A stretch of 64,000 nucleotides of DNA from Azospirillum lipoferum 4B (GCF_000283655.1 NC_016585.1:651501-715500), one strand, 5' to 3'. Counted from the stretch's first letter, positions 8,996-17,864 are shown. Made by a program: numbers and translations. The notes: generated from the letters alone by a model not told the origin.

Positions 8996-10162
8996 TCAGT
9001 CGTCGGTGACGCCGCTCTTCGGGATACGCACGTCGCGGTGGACCGACATGCTCAGCAGCAGGCCGACGCCCACCATCAACGTCATCATCGCCGACCCGCC
9101 ATAGGACACCAGAGGCAGCGGGATGCCGACCACCGGGATCAGCCCCATCACCATCGCCACATTGACGAAGACGTACAGGAAGAACTGCGCGGTCATGCCG
9201 ACCGCCACCAGCCGGCCGAACTGGCTGCGGCTGTTCAGCGCGATGACCCAGCCATAGATGAACAGCAGCAGATAGAGCGCCAGCAGGGTCAGCGCCCCGA
9301 CCATCCCGAATTCCTCGGCCAGCACGACGAAGATGAAGTCGGTGTGCTTTTCCGGCAGGAACATCAGCTGGCTCTGCGAGCCCGACATGAAGCCCTTGCC
9401 GAACAATCCGCCGGACCCCAGCGCGATCTTCGACTGCAGGATGTTGTAGCCGGCGCCGAGCGGATCGGTTTCCGGATCGAGGAAGGTGTAGACGCGCTGC
9501 TTCTGGTAGTCGTGCAGGAACTCCCAGGCGATGGGAATGGCGCCGAGGCCGCCGCCGATCACCAGAAGGAACTTCCACACCCGCACGCCGGCGGCGAAGA
9601 ACACGGCGCCGCTGCCCAGGATCAGCAGCAGCGAAGTGCCCAGGTTCGGCTGCATCAGCACGAGGGCGACCGGCGTAAACACCAGCAGCAGGGGCGGGAT
9701 CAGCAGCAGCGGACGGCCGATCTGGTCCAGGGTCACACCGTGGAAATAGCGGGCGAGCGCCAGGGTCAGTGCCGGCTTCATCAGTTCCGACGGCTGAAGC
9801 TGGAAAAAGCCGAGGTCGATCCAGCGCTGCGCGCCCATGCCGATGCGGCCCATCAGCTCCACCGCGATCAGCAGGCACAGCACGATGAAGAAGATGATGT
9901 AGGCCGATTTCATCAGGTGCCGGATGTCCACCAGCGCGATGCCCAGCATCAGGACGAAGCCGGGAATGGCGCGGACCAGCTGCGGTTGCGCCCAGGGCTT
10001 CCAGTGGCCGCCGGCGGCGGAATAGAGCAGGCCGACGCCGATCCCGGTGATCGTGCAGATCAGCAGGACCAGCCCCCAATTGATGAGCCTGAACTTGGTG
10101 CCGAGCGTCAGCTGCGACCGCTGCGGCTCCAGACTGCCGGAGCCGAGATGGGAAAGAACCAC
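8996..10162 (-). CDS. rodA: Rod-shape protein RodA (SEDS peptidoglycan polymerase)
   Basis: About 388 residues from a GTG at 10162; a longer TTG start at 10252 is also open, and no clear ribosome site decides. The SEDS family signature is present: GAQRWIDLGFFQLQPSELMK, QPNLGTSLL, the large periplasmic loop (GAGYNILQSKIALGSGGLFGKG), LPEKHTDFIF and PLPLVSYGGSAMM near the C-terminus; about ten membrane spans. RodA polymerises lipid II glycan strands with its partner PBP2 (mrdA) in the elongasome. Unusually, mrdA and mreBCD are not adjacent here. Confidence 0.92.
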   Translation of the reverse strand: MVLSHLGSGSLEPQRSQLTLGTKFRLINWGLVLLICTITGIGVGLLYSAAGGHWKPWAQPQLVRAIPGFVLMLGIALVDIRHLMKSAYIIFFIVLCLLIAVELMGRIGMGAQRWIDLGFFQLQPSELMKPALTLALARYFHGVTLDQIGRPLLLIPPLLLVFTPVALVLMQPNLGTSLLLILGSGAVFFAAGVRVWKFLLVIGGGLGAIPIAWEFLHDYQKQRVYTFLDPETDPLGAGYNILQSKIALGSGGLFGKGFMSGSQSQLMFLPEKHTDFIFVVLAEEFGMVGALTLLALYLLLFIYGWVIALNSRSQFGRLVAVGMTAQFFLYVFVNVAMVMGLIPVVGIPLPLVSYGGSAMMTLMVGVGLLLSMSVHRDVRIPKSGVTDD

Positions 10163-10269
10163 GACCGTACGCCGATGTTGCCGGGAGAGGGGACAATAGC
10201 GGATCCGCTCCGGCGGCACGGCCGGAGGTGACCGGGCCGGATAATGCGGCAAGCCGCTTCGCGGGTAAA

Positions 10270-10295
10270 GCCGGCCCGTGCGCCGGCCGATTTTT
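10270..10295. terminator. Hairpin terminator candidate between diguanylate cyclase and rodA
   Basis: GCCGGC-CCGTGC-GCCGGC. On the plus strand it is followed by CGATTTTT, on the minus strand by TTTACC. It lies just past the stop of the minus-strand diguanylate cyclase gene and before rodA, so it could end the former transcript; the minus-side T-run is weak. Confidence 0.4.
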
Positions 10296-10344
10296 CTAAC
10301 CGGCCGTCATCGGGCGAGGGTAGGTGAAAGGGCAGGTGGCCGGC

Positions 10345-11535
10345 TCAGGCGGTCGCCGCCGCACGCAGCGCCGGGGCCTGGAAGAAGCGCACCTGATTGC
10401 GGCCGGCGTTCTTGGCGTCGTAGAGCGCGCTGTCGGACTGGGCGATCAGGTCGGAAAACTGGCTGTGTTCCCGCGTCATGCTGACGCCGCCGATGCTGCA
10501 GGTCACCGTCACCCCGCCCTGGGCACCGAGCGGAGCCAACTGCCGCTCGATGGCGCTGCGCAGCCGTTCGGCCAGCATCCGGCCGGCCTCCGCCCCGGTT
10601 TCGGGCAGCAGGATGGCGAACTCCTCCCCGCCCATGCGGCCGATCGAATCCTCCTGCCGGATCTGGCCGACGCAGCACTCCGTCACCGCCTGGATCACCC
10701 GGTCGCCGAAGGGATGGCCGGCCCGGTCGTTGATCGTCTTGAAACGGTCGATGTCCAGGGTCAGCAGCGTCAGGTCCCCCCCTTGCCGGCGGGCACGGCG
10801 GAACTCGATCTCGCCCAGTTCGAACAGGCGGCGGCGGTTGAGGGCGCCGGTCAGCCCATCGGTGTGGGCGAGCTTTGTCAGTTCGCGGTTGAACTCGTCG
10901 CTCGCCATCAGAACATAGTTGATGGCCCCGATCACCGTGCCCAGCAGCGACAGCAGGAAGGTCGCGCGCTCCACAGTGTCGTCGACCAGTTGGCCGAGCG
11001 GCGCCTCCTGGCTGAGGCCTGCCCCCATGCGGACAAGGTAAACGACGGCAAGTGCGGCCGACAGCAGGCCGGTGACATAGTGCGGAACGCCGCGGTGATC
11101 GTAGCGGACCAGCACTTCGAAGGCGATGACCAGCAGCACGGCGGAGGCCGCGAAACTGACCAGGGTGCGGACCGTGGACAGGTCGCCGCCGGCCAACAGC
11201 AGCAACAGGCAGCAGAGTGCGACGCCCCCTCCCACGGCCGCCGGTCCGAAAGGCCAGACCGGCCGGTTCTGCAGATGGCGAACGCAGGTGTAGTTCAACG
11301 TCAGCCCGGCGAGCCCGATTCCGTTGGCGAGCGGGATGAACAGCTCCGGCGTCCCGCCGCCACGCAGGCCGGCGATGAGAAAGGCCGAGCCCAGCAGGAA
11401 TTTCCCGTAGGCATAGGAACGCAGAGAATTGCGGATATGGCGCGGATAGCGGCCGGCCGCCACGACGATAGAAAGCCCGACGGCAAAGCCGATGACGGTG
11501 ATCACCTGCGCGATGAAGGTCGTGTCGAAATTCAT
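10345..11535 (-). CDS. Membrane-bound diguanylate cyclase (GGDEF)
   Basis: 396 residues. About seven membrane helices (residues 1-215) act as an N-terminal sensor-like region, followed by a GGDEF domain. The A-site reads GGEEF (in GRMGGEEFAILLPE), the allosteric I-site RQED lies exactly five residues before it, and DIDRFKTINDRAGHPFGD is the substrate-binding loop, so an active, product-inhibited cyclic-di-GMP synthase is expected. ATG at 11535 chosen over an upstream GTG at 11550. It stands alone; target process unknown. Confidence 0.92.
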   Translation of the reverse strand: MNFDTTFIAQVITVIGFAVGLSIVVAAGRYPRHIRNSLRSYAYGKFLLGSAFLIAGLRGGGTPELFIPLANGIGLAGLTLNYTCVRHLQNRPVWPFGPAAVGGGVALCCLLLLLAGGDLSTVRTLVSFAASAVLLVIAFEVLVRYDHRGVPHYVTGLLSAALAVVYLVRMGAGLSQEAPLGQLVDDTVERATFLLSLLGTVIGAINYVLMASDEFNRELTKLAHTDGLTGALNRRRLFELGEIEFRRARRQGGDLTLLTLDIDRFKTINDRAGHPFGDRVIQAVTECCVGQIRQEDSIGRMGGEEFAILLPETGAEAGRMLAERLRSAIERQLAPLGAQGGVTVTCSIGGVSMTREHSQFSDLIAQSDSALYDAKNAGRNQVRFFQAPALRAAATA

Positions 11536-11681
11536 CCGCCGATCTGCCACGCCCGATTACGTCAGTATGCCTCTGGCACGCTATATGATGTCTATGCTGC
11601 TGACAAGACGCGCAGGGCGATCTCTGAATCGGGAGTTCCTGCTATTGGCGGTATATTATTATCAATGCTGATAGCGGGACC

Positions 11682-12311
11682 TTATCGCTTTTCGGGCGCA
11701 TAGCCCTTCGCGAACAGGTCGACCGCGGCATCGACGAAGCGTTCCAGGTCCTGGTCGCTCGGCCGTTCGCTGAGGCACAGCAGCAGCTTCATGTGCATGT
11801 TCGCCTTCAGCAGGCCGAAGAACTGGTGGGTGGCGAGATCGAAGTCGGTGATCGCCAGTTCGCCGGTGCTGGCGGCATGGGCCATGAACTCCCCGGCGCG
11901 CTGGAAGGTCTCGGCCGGACCGCTTTCGTAGAAGGCCTGGGCGAGCTGGGGCTGGCGCAGAACTTCGCCCAGAACCATGCGGTAGAGCCCCAGTGCCTTG
12001 GCCGAGGCGATGAAGCGGACGAAGGTTCGCCCGATCAGCCGCAGCCCTTCGGTGGCCGGCAGGCGCATCGCCTCGTCCCAGACGCCGGACATGACGGAGT
12101 TGGCGCATTCACAGGCCACCATCGCCCGGAACAGCTCTTCCTTGCTGCCGAAATGCGCGTACAGCGTGGCCTTGGACACGTTCGCCTTCTTGGCAACCGC
12201 ATCCATGCTGACGGCGCTATAGCCATGCTCCAGGAACAGGGAGCCCGCCGCCTCCATGATCTGGGCCGGCTTCGAACCTGCTTCGGGAGTGGGGGCAACC
12301 AAGGTGGTCAT
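11682..12311 (-). CDS. TetR/AcrR-family repressor of the adjacent efflux genes
   Basis: 209 residues from ATG 12311 (GAGGCG upstream). The N-terminal HTH is classic TetR: ILEAAGSLFLEHGY-like start, SMDAVAKKANVSKATLYAHFGSKEELF at about residues 35-62. The C-terminal half is a ligand-binding TetR_C-type domain. It is divergent from the emrA/emrB pair and the 236-base gap between them holds two matching palindromes, so it very probably represses both itself and the pump. The inducing ligand is unknown. Confidence 0.92.
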   Translation of the reverse strand: MTTLVAPTPEAGSKPAQIMEAAGSLFLEHGYSAVSMDAVAKKANVSKATLYAHFGSKEELFRAMVACECANSVMSGVWDEAMRLPATEGLRLIGRTFVRFIASAKALGLYRMVLGEVLRQPQLAQAFYESGPAETFQRAGEFMAHAASTGELAITDFDLATHQFFGLLKANMHMKLLLCLSERPSDQDLERFVDAAVDLFAKGYAPEKR

Positions 12312-12393
12312 ACGCGCCTCGCCTGAGTCCATGTTCCTGGCCCCTACCGCGTTCCGCATCGCCCGACAAGCCCCCAGACACGCTGTTTTCAAA

Positions 12394-12410
12394 AACTGAA
12401 CCGTTCAGTT
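12394..12410. promoter_or_regulatory. TetR operator copy 1
   Basis: AACTGAACCGTTCAGTT: 8-bp arms AACTGAAC/GTTCAGTT perfectly inverted around one base. The same arms recur at 12456-12474. It lies between the tetR -10 element and the tetR start, suited to blocking tetR transcription. Confidence 0.85.
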
Positions 12411-12415
12411 CGATC

Positions 12416-12451
12416 TTGACAACAGATAGGCCGTCCGCCATCTTCCGGCAA
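12416..12451. promoter_or_regulatory. Divergent promoter region of tetR and emrA
   Basis: Minus strand: TTGCCG (12451-12446), 17-base spacer, TATCTG (12428-12423) is a good sigma-70-type promoter for the repressor gene. Plus strand: TTGACA at 12416-12421 with a weak CATCTT 17 bases on would serve emrA. Both are bracketed by the two operators. Confidence 0.55.
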
Positions 12452-12455
12452 GACT

Positions 12456-12474
12456 AAACTGAACGGTTCAGTTT
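12456..12474. promoter_or_regulatory. TetR operator copy 2
   Basis: AAACTGAACGGTTCAGTTT: 9-bp perfect arms around one base, same core as 12394-12410. The centres are 63 bp apart, six helical turns, which would place two dimers on the same DNA face. It lies downstream of the emrA -35 element. Confidence 0.87.
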
Positions 12475-12547
12475 CTTTTCCGTGGCGCCGGCAAGAGCGC
12501 AATCCGGAAAAGGGGGATCGGACCGCGGTGGATTGGGGATAGAGACA

Positions 12548-13657
12548 ATGGCGAATGGCGTGCGGAAGATCGTGCTGTCGGGCGTCGTGCTGGCCGTGCT
12601 GGCCGGCGGTGCCGTCGCCGGCGGGAATTGGTGGCGGGAAGGCCGGTTCATGGAATCGACCGACAACGCCTATGTGCAGAGTGACATCACCGTCGTCAGC
12701 CCGAAGGTCTCCGCCTATGTCCGGGACGTGAAGGCTGCCGAGAACCAGCTGGTGCGGGCCGGCGACGTGCTGGCGGTGCTGGACGACCAGGATTTCCGCG
12801 CCAAGGTGGCGGAGGCGCAGGCCGCGGTGGCCGCGCAGAGGGCGGCGCTCGGCACGCTGGACAGCAAGCTGGACCTGCAGCGCACCGTGATCGATCAGGC
12901 CGCCGCCACGCTGGCGAGCGCCGAGGCCGAGCAGCGCCGCGCCCAGCAGGAATATGAGCGCAGCCGCTCGCTCGCCAACGACAGCTGGACCAGCCGGCAG
13001 AAGCTGGAGACCGCCGACGCCGACCTGCGCAAGGCGGTGGCGCAGGTCGCCAAGTCGCGGGCGGCGCTCGCCGCGGAGAATGAGCAGGTCAACGTCCTGC
13101 ACGCCACCCGGACCGAGACGGAGGCGCATCTGGCCCAGGCCGAGGCGACGCTGCGGACGGCGCGCATCGACCTGGAGAACACCGTTGTGCGGGCGCCGGT
13201 CGACGGCGTGGTCGGCAACCGCGGCGTCCAGGTCGGCCAGTATGCCCGGCCGGGCGTTCAGCTGCTGTCGCTGGTTCCGCTGCCCGACGTCTATGTGGTC
13301 GCCAACTTCAAGGAGACCCAGCTGTCGCGCATGCGCCCCGGCCAGCATGTCAGCATCTCGGTCGACGCGTTCCCCGACCGCCACCTGGAGGGCACGGTGG
13401 AGAGCTTCGCCCCGGCCTCGGGCTCGAAATTCTCGCTGCTGCCGCCGGAGAACGCGACCGGCAACTTCACCAAGATCGTCCAGCGCGTGCCCGTGCGCAT
13501 CGCCCTGCCGCGCGACAATGCGCTGGCCGGCCTGCTGCGCCCCGGCCTGTCGGTGGAGGCGGAGGTCGACACCCGCGGCGCCGACGCCCTGCCGCATATG
13601 CCCGCCGGCGGTGTGTTCGGCGCGCTCGCCGACAAGCAGGCGGTGGCCGCCAGGTAA
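12548..13657 (+). CDS. EmrA/HlyD-type membrane fusion protein of an MFS efflux pump
   Basis: 369 residues from ATG 12548. One N-terminal membrane anchor (residues 7-25), then the HlyD pattern: STDNAYVQSDITVVSPKVSAYV lipoyl half, a long alpha-helical coiled-coil (about 75-185, rich in A/E/Q/R), the second lipoyl half IDLENTVVRAPVDGVVGNRG, and a beta-barrel with VVANFKETQLSRMRPGQ. It links the inner-membrane MFS pump EmrB to an outer-membrane channel across the periplasm. Controlled by the divergent TetR via the operators just upstream. Confidence 0.92.
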   Translation: MANGVRKIVLSGVVLAVLAGGAVAGGNWWREGRFMESTDNAYVQSDITVVSPKVSAYVRDVKAAENQLVRAGDVLAVLDDQDFRAKVAEAQAAVAAQRAALGTLDSKLDLQRTVIDQAAATLASAEAEQRRAQQEYERSRSLANDSWTSRQKLETADADLRKAVAQVAKSRAALAAENEQVNVLHATRTETEAHLAQAEATLRTARIDLENTVVRAPVDGVVGNRGVQVGQYARPGVQLLSLVPLPDVYVVANFKETQLSRMRPGQHVSISVDAFPDRHLEGTVESFAPASGSKFSLLPPENATGNFTKIVQRVPVRIALPRDNALAGLLRPGLSVEAEVDTRGADALPHMPAGGVFGALADKQAVAAR

Positions 13658-13674
13658 CGGCGGCCACGGTCCGG

Positions 13675-13717
13675 CGGGGACGCAGCCCACCTCCCCCCTT
13701 CCGGGGCGGCGTCCCCG
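13675..13717 (+). other. Inverted repeat between emrA and emrB
   Basis: CGGGGACGC (13675-13683) and GCGTCCCCG (13709-13717) form a 9-bp perfect stem with a 25-base loop directly after the emrA stop. There is no T-run; it may stabilise emrA mRNA or attenuate read-through into the pump gene. Confidence 0.45.
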
Positions 13718-13795
13718 TCACCCATCCAAGCGACATTTTGGCCGGAGCCATCCCCGGGCGGGATTCCGTCGGCCGCGATTCAAGGCAGCGGTTCC

Positions 13796-15349
13796 ATGGC
13801 GACTCCGGCCCAGGGCATGCGCCCGCTCACCACGCGCGACCTCGTCGGCTTCTTTGCGATGGTCGTCGGCATGTTCATGGCGATCCTGGACATCCAGATC
13901 GTCTCCAGCTCGCTGTCGGAGATCCAGGCGGGGCTGGCGGCCAGCGCCGACGAGATCTCGTGGGTGCAGACCTCCTACCTGATCGCGGAGGTCGTGATGA
14001 TCCCGCTGTCGGGCATCCTGTCGCGCATCATGTCGACCCGCATCCTGTTCACCGTGGCGGCCGCCGGCTTCACCCTGACCAGCGTCGCCTGCGCCTTCGC
14101 CGGCAGCATCGAATCGATGATCGTCTGGCGCGCGCTCCAGGGCTTCATCGGCGGCGCGATGATCCCGACGGTCTTCGCCACCAGCTTCATGATCTTCCCG
14201 CCGGAAAAACGGGCCGGCGTGTCGGTGATGATGGGGTTGGTCGCCACCATGGCGCCGACCATCGGCCCGACGCTGGGCGGCTATCTGACCCAGCACATGT
14301 CCTGGCACTGGCTGTTCCTGGCCAACGTGATCCCCGGCATCGTCGTGACCTCGCTGGTCTGGTTCCTGGTCGACGTCGACCGGCCCAATCCGGAGCTGCG
14401 CAAGGGCTTCGATTTCCTCGGCCTGCTGCTGATGGCAGCCTTCCTGGGCAGCCTGGAATATGTGGTGGAGGAGGGGCCGCGCAACGACTGGTTCGACGAC
14501 GAGGCCATTCTGGCGCTCGCCGTCGTGGCCACCCTGGCCGCCATCGGGTTCTTCTGGCGGGTGCTGTCCTACCGCAACCCCATCGTGGAATTGCGGGCCT
14601 TCGCCGACCGCAATTTCGCCATCGGGTCTCTCTACAGCTTCATCCTCGGCATCGGGCTCTACGGGTCGGTCTATCTGCAGCCGCTGTTCCTGGCGCGCGT
14701 GCGCGGCTTCAACAGCCTGCAGATCGGCGAGATCATGTTCGTGACCGGCGCCTTCCAGTTCCTGTCGGCCCCCATCGCCGGCGCCCTGTCGAAGCGGATG
14801 GACCTGCGCGCCATGCTGGCGCTGGGGCTGATCCTGTTCGGCAGCGGCGTCTGGATGAACAGCCACTTCACCGCCGAGACCGGATTCTGGGAGCTGTTCC
14901 TGCCGCAGGCGGTGCGCGGCATGTCGCTGATGCTATGCTTCATCCCGATCAACAGCGTGGCGCTGGGCACCCTGCCGCCGGACAAGCTGAAGAACGCGTC
15001 GGGCCTGTACAACCTGATGCGCAACCTGGGCGGCGCCATCGGGCTGGCGGCGATCAACACGGTGCTGACCGACCGCAACGCCCTGCACCTGAACCGCCTG
15101 GGCGACAACGTGAACCTTGCCCGGCCGGAGGTGCAGCAGATGGTCGACAACCTCAGCCAGCGATTCGACGGTCTGGTCGCCGATCCGACCGCCGCGGCGA
15201 TGGCCCGGCTGGTCGGGCTGGTCCAGCGCGAGGCCATGATCCTGACCTTCAACGATGCCATGCTGCTGATGTCGGCGGTGTTCTTCGGCGCATTGCTGTT
15301 CATGCCGCTGGTGCGGCGGCCCGGTGGCCCGGTGAAGGCCGACCACTGA
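13796..15349 (+). CDS. EmrB-type DHA2 MFS multidrug exporter
   Basis: 517 residues with about 14 membrane segments, the DHA2 layout. Family features: WVQTSYLIAEVVMIPLSGILS after TM1, RALQGFIGGAMIPTVFATSF (motif C region with GxxxxPTxG-like TIGPTLGGYLTQHMSWHWLFLANVIPG), and a late INSVALGTLPPDKLKNASGLYNLMRNLGGAIGLA. It exports drugs or aromatic/fatty compounds in exchange for protons with EmrA. It starts 138 bases after emrA; same operon presumed. Confidence 0.93.
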   Translation: MATPAQGMRPLTTRDLVGFFAMVVGMFMAILDIQIVSSSLSEIQAGLAASADEISWVQTSYLIAEVVMIPLSGILSRIMSTRILFTVAAAGFTLTSVACAFAGSIESMIVWRALQGFIGGAMIPTVFATSFMIFPPEKRAGVSVMMGLVATMAPTIGPTLGGYLTQHMSWHWLFLANVIPGIVVTSLVWFLVDVDRPNPELRKGFDFLGLLLMAAFLGSLEYVVEEGPRNDWFDDEAILALAVVATLAAIGFFWRVLSYRNPIVELRAFADRNFAIGSLYSFILGIGLYGSVYLQPLFLARVRGFNSLQIGEIMFVTGAFQFLSAPIAGALSKRMDLRAMLALGLILFGSGVWMNSHFTAETGFWELFLPQAVRGMSLMLCFIPINSVALGTLPPDKLKNASGLYNLMRNLGGAIGLAAINTVLTDRNALHLNRLGDNVNLARPEVQQMVDNLSQRFDGLVADPTAAAMARLVGLVQREAMILTFNDAMLLMSAVFFGALLFMPLVRRPGGPVKADH

Positions 15350-15456
15350 CCGGTGCGAACCCGCGAGCGGCATAGGTTGTCGCCCGCGGGTTGTGCTATA
15401 GCTTGGGTCGGCGACCGATCGCCTGTCCGAACCCTGCCGAGCCCCCGTCGATTCCC

Positions 15457-15984
15457 ATGAGCAAGCGCCAATACACCCGAGCCGAGGTCAAGGAACTGCT
15501 GGGCGCCCTGGAGCGCCAGTGCCGCGAAGCGTCCAAGCTGGCCCAGCTGGCGGAGCATGAGGCGAGCAAGCACAGCTTCGGCGCCTACCGCGATTTCCGC
15601 GACAAGGTCGGGGAGTTCCAGGCGCTGGTGATCCTGATCGAGCAGCGCATGCGCAATCTGGTCGATGCGCGGTCGGACGACCTGCGCGACCAGTTTGAGA
15701 AGCTCGACACCGTGATGCTGGCCCTGCTGGTGCGCGCCAGCATGCGATTCTTCTTCGTGCTGTCGGCCAACCCGATCCTGCCGATGGGCGCCCGCGAGAT
15801 CTTCGTCGCGGAGCTGCGCAGCTTGCACGACGCCGCGGAGAAGCTGCGGCGTCCCAACTATGCCGGCAAGCTCGGCCCGGAACTGGAGCGGGAGCTGGAA
15901 ACGGCGTCGCTGATTCTGGAAGAGATCATCGACAAGGCGCCGAGCCTGCTGAACTTCCGCGGTGCGCCGGTGAGTGGGGAGTAG
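15457..15984 (+). CDS. Unrecognised mainly helical protein
   Basis: 175 residues from ATG 15457 (MSKRQYTRAEVKELL). No family recognised. The sequence is charged and helical with heptad-like stretches (LERQCREASKLAQLAEHEASKH, and QFEKLDTVMLALLVRASMRFFFVL in the middle), no signal peptide and no clear membrane span. It follows emrB by 107 bases and ends at a convergent intergenic repeat. Codon use matches neighbours, so it is likely a real lineage-specific gene. Confidence 0.65.
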   Translation: MSKRQYTRAEVKELLGALERQCREASKLAQLAEHEASKHSFGAYRDFRDKVGEFQALVILIEQRMRNLVDARSDDLRDQFEKLDTVMLALLVRASMRFFFVLSANPILPMGAREIFVAELRSLHDAAEKLRRPNYAGKLGPELERELETASLILEEIIDKAPSLLNFRGAPVSGE

Positions 15985-15992
15985 CCCGCGGG

Positions 15993-16143
15993 TGCCCCCT
16001 CCCTAGCCCTCCCCCGCTCTCGGTCGGCCGAAGGCCGATCCGATCGCGGGAGAGGGGACTGCCGCCGCTATGCAAATCGATCACGCCGACAAGCGTTCTA
16101 CCCCCTCCACCGCCAAAGGCGGGGGAGGGATGGGGAGGGGGCA
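15993..16143. repeat. Mosaic intergenic repeat, copy A
   Basis: A 151-base block between convergent stops. Ends are inverted (TGCCCCCTCCC ... GGAGGGGGCA). Internally it holds GAGAGGGGACTGCCGCCGC at 16050-16068, identical to a segment of the repeat at 22222-22320. The middle sections between the shared boxes differ. It could act as a bidirectional terminator or a REP-like element. Confidence 0.75.
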
Positions 16144-16163
16144 TCGAAGCCTGCCCCCGGCCC

Positions 16164-17378
16164 TCACTTCGCCAGAAACTGCGTGATCGTCTCCCCCGCC
16201 TTGGCGATGTTCGCCACGCCGTCCAGATGGCCGAGCGTCGAGGTGATCGCCTCGGTGTACTCCACCGCATTGCCCTGCTTTTCCAGCCGGTCCTTCAGCG
16301 GGCGCATGTTGCGGTCGGGCGGGAAGACGAGGTCGTCGGCGGACGGGATCAGCAGGACCGGCGCCTTGATCTTCGCCAAACCGTCCTCCAGCGAGGCGCC
16401 GTTGCCGGTGACGAAGGTCTGGTTGGCCTTCACCAGATAAAGGAAGTGGTTGGCATCGCTGACCGCGGCGCGGCCGGATGCCGCCTTGTCCAGCCAGGCT
16501 TCGATGGCGTACTGGTTGCCCATCGCGGCCTTCGGGTCCTTGCCCTCCTCCGCCCATTTGCGGCCGAAGGCGGCGTCGGCCCATTTCCAGTGGCGGGCGT
16601 GCAGGGTGACCAGCTTCAGCGCCTCGGTCAGGCCGGCCTTCGGCTCCGCCTTGCCGTAATAGTCGCCGTTGTTCCAGTTGGGGTCGAGCTTGATCGGCGC
16701 CGCCCACAGGTTCAGCCAGCCGATCAGGAAGGGGTCCGCCTCCGGCCCGCCGATCACCGCGATCAGGCGCTTGACCATGTCCGGATGGTCGGCCGCCCAT
16801 TCGAAGGCCTGCAGCGAGCCCATCGAGCCGCCCATCACCGCCTGCAGGGACTTGATGCCCAGGCTGTCGATCAGCGCCTTCTGGACATTGACAAAATCCT
16901 TGATGGTGACGATGGGGAAGCTCATGCCATAGGGCTTGCCGGTGTCCGGGTTGATGCTGGCCGGGCCGGTGGTGACGACGGTGGGGTCCTTGGGCGACAG
17001 GTTCACCAGCGTGTCGGAGCTGATGATGAAGTATTTGTCGGTGTCCAGCGGCTTGCCCGGCCCGATGATGCTGTCCCAATAGCCGGGCGCCGCATCCTCC
17101 GCCTTGTATCTCCCGGCGGCGTGGCTGTTGCCGCTGAAGAAATGGGTGATGAGGATGACGTTGTCCTTCGCCTCGTTCAGCTTGCCGTAGCTTTCCCAGC
17201 CGATGCGGACGTTCTTGATCGTCCCGCCGCCCACGGTGGTGTAGGACGGCATCTCGAAAACCTTCTTTTCGACGATGCCGTCCAGCGCCAGCGCCGGCAA
17301 GGCGCCGAACAGGCATGCGGCCATGGCGAGCCCGCCGAGACGAGCGGACCAGGTGGACCCGCGGACAACCCGAGGCAT
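16164..17378 (-). CDS. Exported MetX-like alpha/beta hydrolase (homoserine acetyltransferase family)
   Basis: 404 residues; ATG 17378 has GGGAGGGGG upstream. A signal peptide (residues 5-32, ending ALPALA-LD) marks it as periplasmic or secreted, which is unusual for the MetX family. The fold is clear: ITHFFSGNSHAAG oxyanion region, AVMGGSMGSLQAFEWA nucleophile elbow with the catalytic Ser, LIPSADDLVFPP with the Asp, and TLGHLDGV with the His. Homoserine acetylation needs acetyl-CoA, absent from the periplasm, so a hydrolase or esterase role is more likely than methionine synthesis. Confidence 0.8.
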   Translation of the reverse strand: MPRVVRGSTWSARLGGLAMAACLFGALPALALDGIVEKKVFEMPSYTTVGGGTIKNVRIGWESYGKLNEAKDNVILITHFFSGNSHAAGRYKAEDAAPGYWDSIIGPGKPLDTDKYFIISSDTLVNLSPKDPTVVTTGPASINPDTGKPYGMSFPIVTIKDFVNVQKALIDSLGIKSLQAVMGGSMGSLQAFEWAADHPDMVKRLIAVIGGPEADPFLIGWLNLWAAPIKLDPNWNNGDYYGKAEPKAGLTEALKLVTLHARHWKWADAAFGRKWAEEGKDPKAAMGNQYAIEAWLDKAASGRAAVSDANHFLYLVKANQTFVTGNGASLEDGLAKIKAPVLLIPSADDLVFPPDRNMRPLKDRLEKQGNAVEYTEAITSTLGHLDGVANIAKAGETITQFLAK

Positions 17379-17475
17379 GGGCAACCCCCTCCCAATTGTT
17401 TGCTGGACGGGCAGTCTACCCATACGGTTGTATCTGTCCAGACGGCTTTGCTGACGCTTACGGTCAGGTGCACCG

Positions 17476-17796
17476 TCAGCGCAGGCGGACGGCGGTGCCG
17501 TTGACCGACACCATCAGCATGCCGTTCTCCTTGCCCAGCACCTCGTAATCGACATCCACCCCGACGATGGCGTCGGCGCCGAGCGAGCGAGCCGCGTCCT
17601 GCATGTCGGCAAAGGCCGCCTCGCGCGCCTCGCGCAGAGCCGCCTGATAGCCGCCGGCCCGGCCGCCGACGATGTCGCGCACGGAGGAGAACAGGTCGCG
17701 GAACACGTTCACGCCCATGATCGCCTCGCCGGCGACGATGCCCAGATACTGGGCGACCGGGCGGCCTTCCACGGAATCGGTGCTGGTGACGATCAT
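17476..17796 (-). CDS. YbjQ/UPF0145-family protein
   Basis: 106 residues, the usual family length, from ATG 17796. Conserved segments: [43 protein letters not shown], and [18 protein letters not shown]. Members form homopentamers and are annotated as putative heavy-metal-binding, with no firm function. It is divergent from the S24-like repressor; a perfect palindrome (17865-17878) lies between them and could affect both. Confidence 0.88.
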   Translation of the reverse strand: MIVTSTDSVEGRPVAQYLGIVAGEAIMGVNVFRDLFSSVRDIVGGRAGGYQAALREAREAAFADMQDAARSLGADAIVGVDVDYEVLGKENGMLMVSVNGTAVRLR

Positions 17797-17864
17797 GGTC
17801 GCGTTTCCCCAAACGGTTTCGATGCCGCACAGATGGTGCCTCCACGGCAGAGTCCAAGGCGGCA

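Noticed and set aside
10163-10252. N-terminal extension of RodA from a TTG at 10252
   Set aside because: The added 30 residues are Pro/Arg-rich, unlike RodA N-termini, and no ribosome site precedes the TTG; still not fully excluded.
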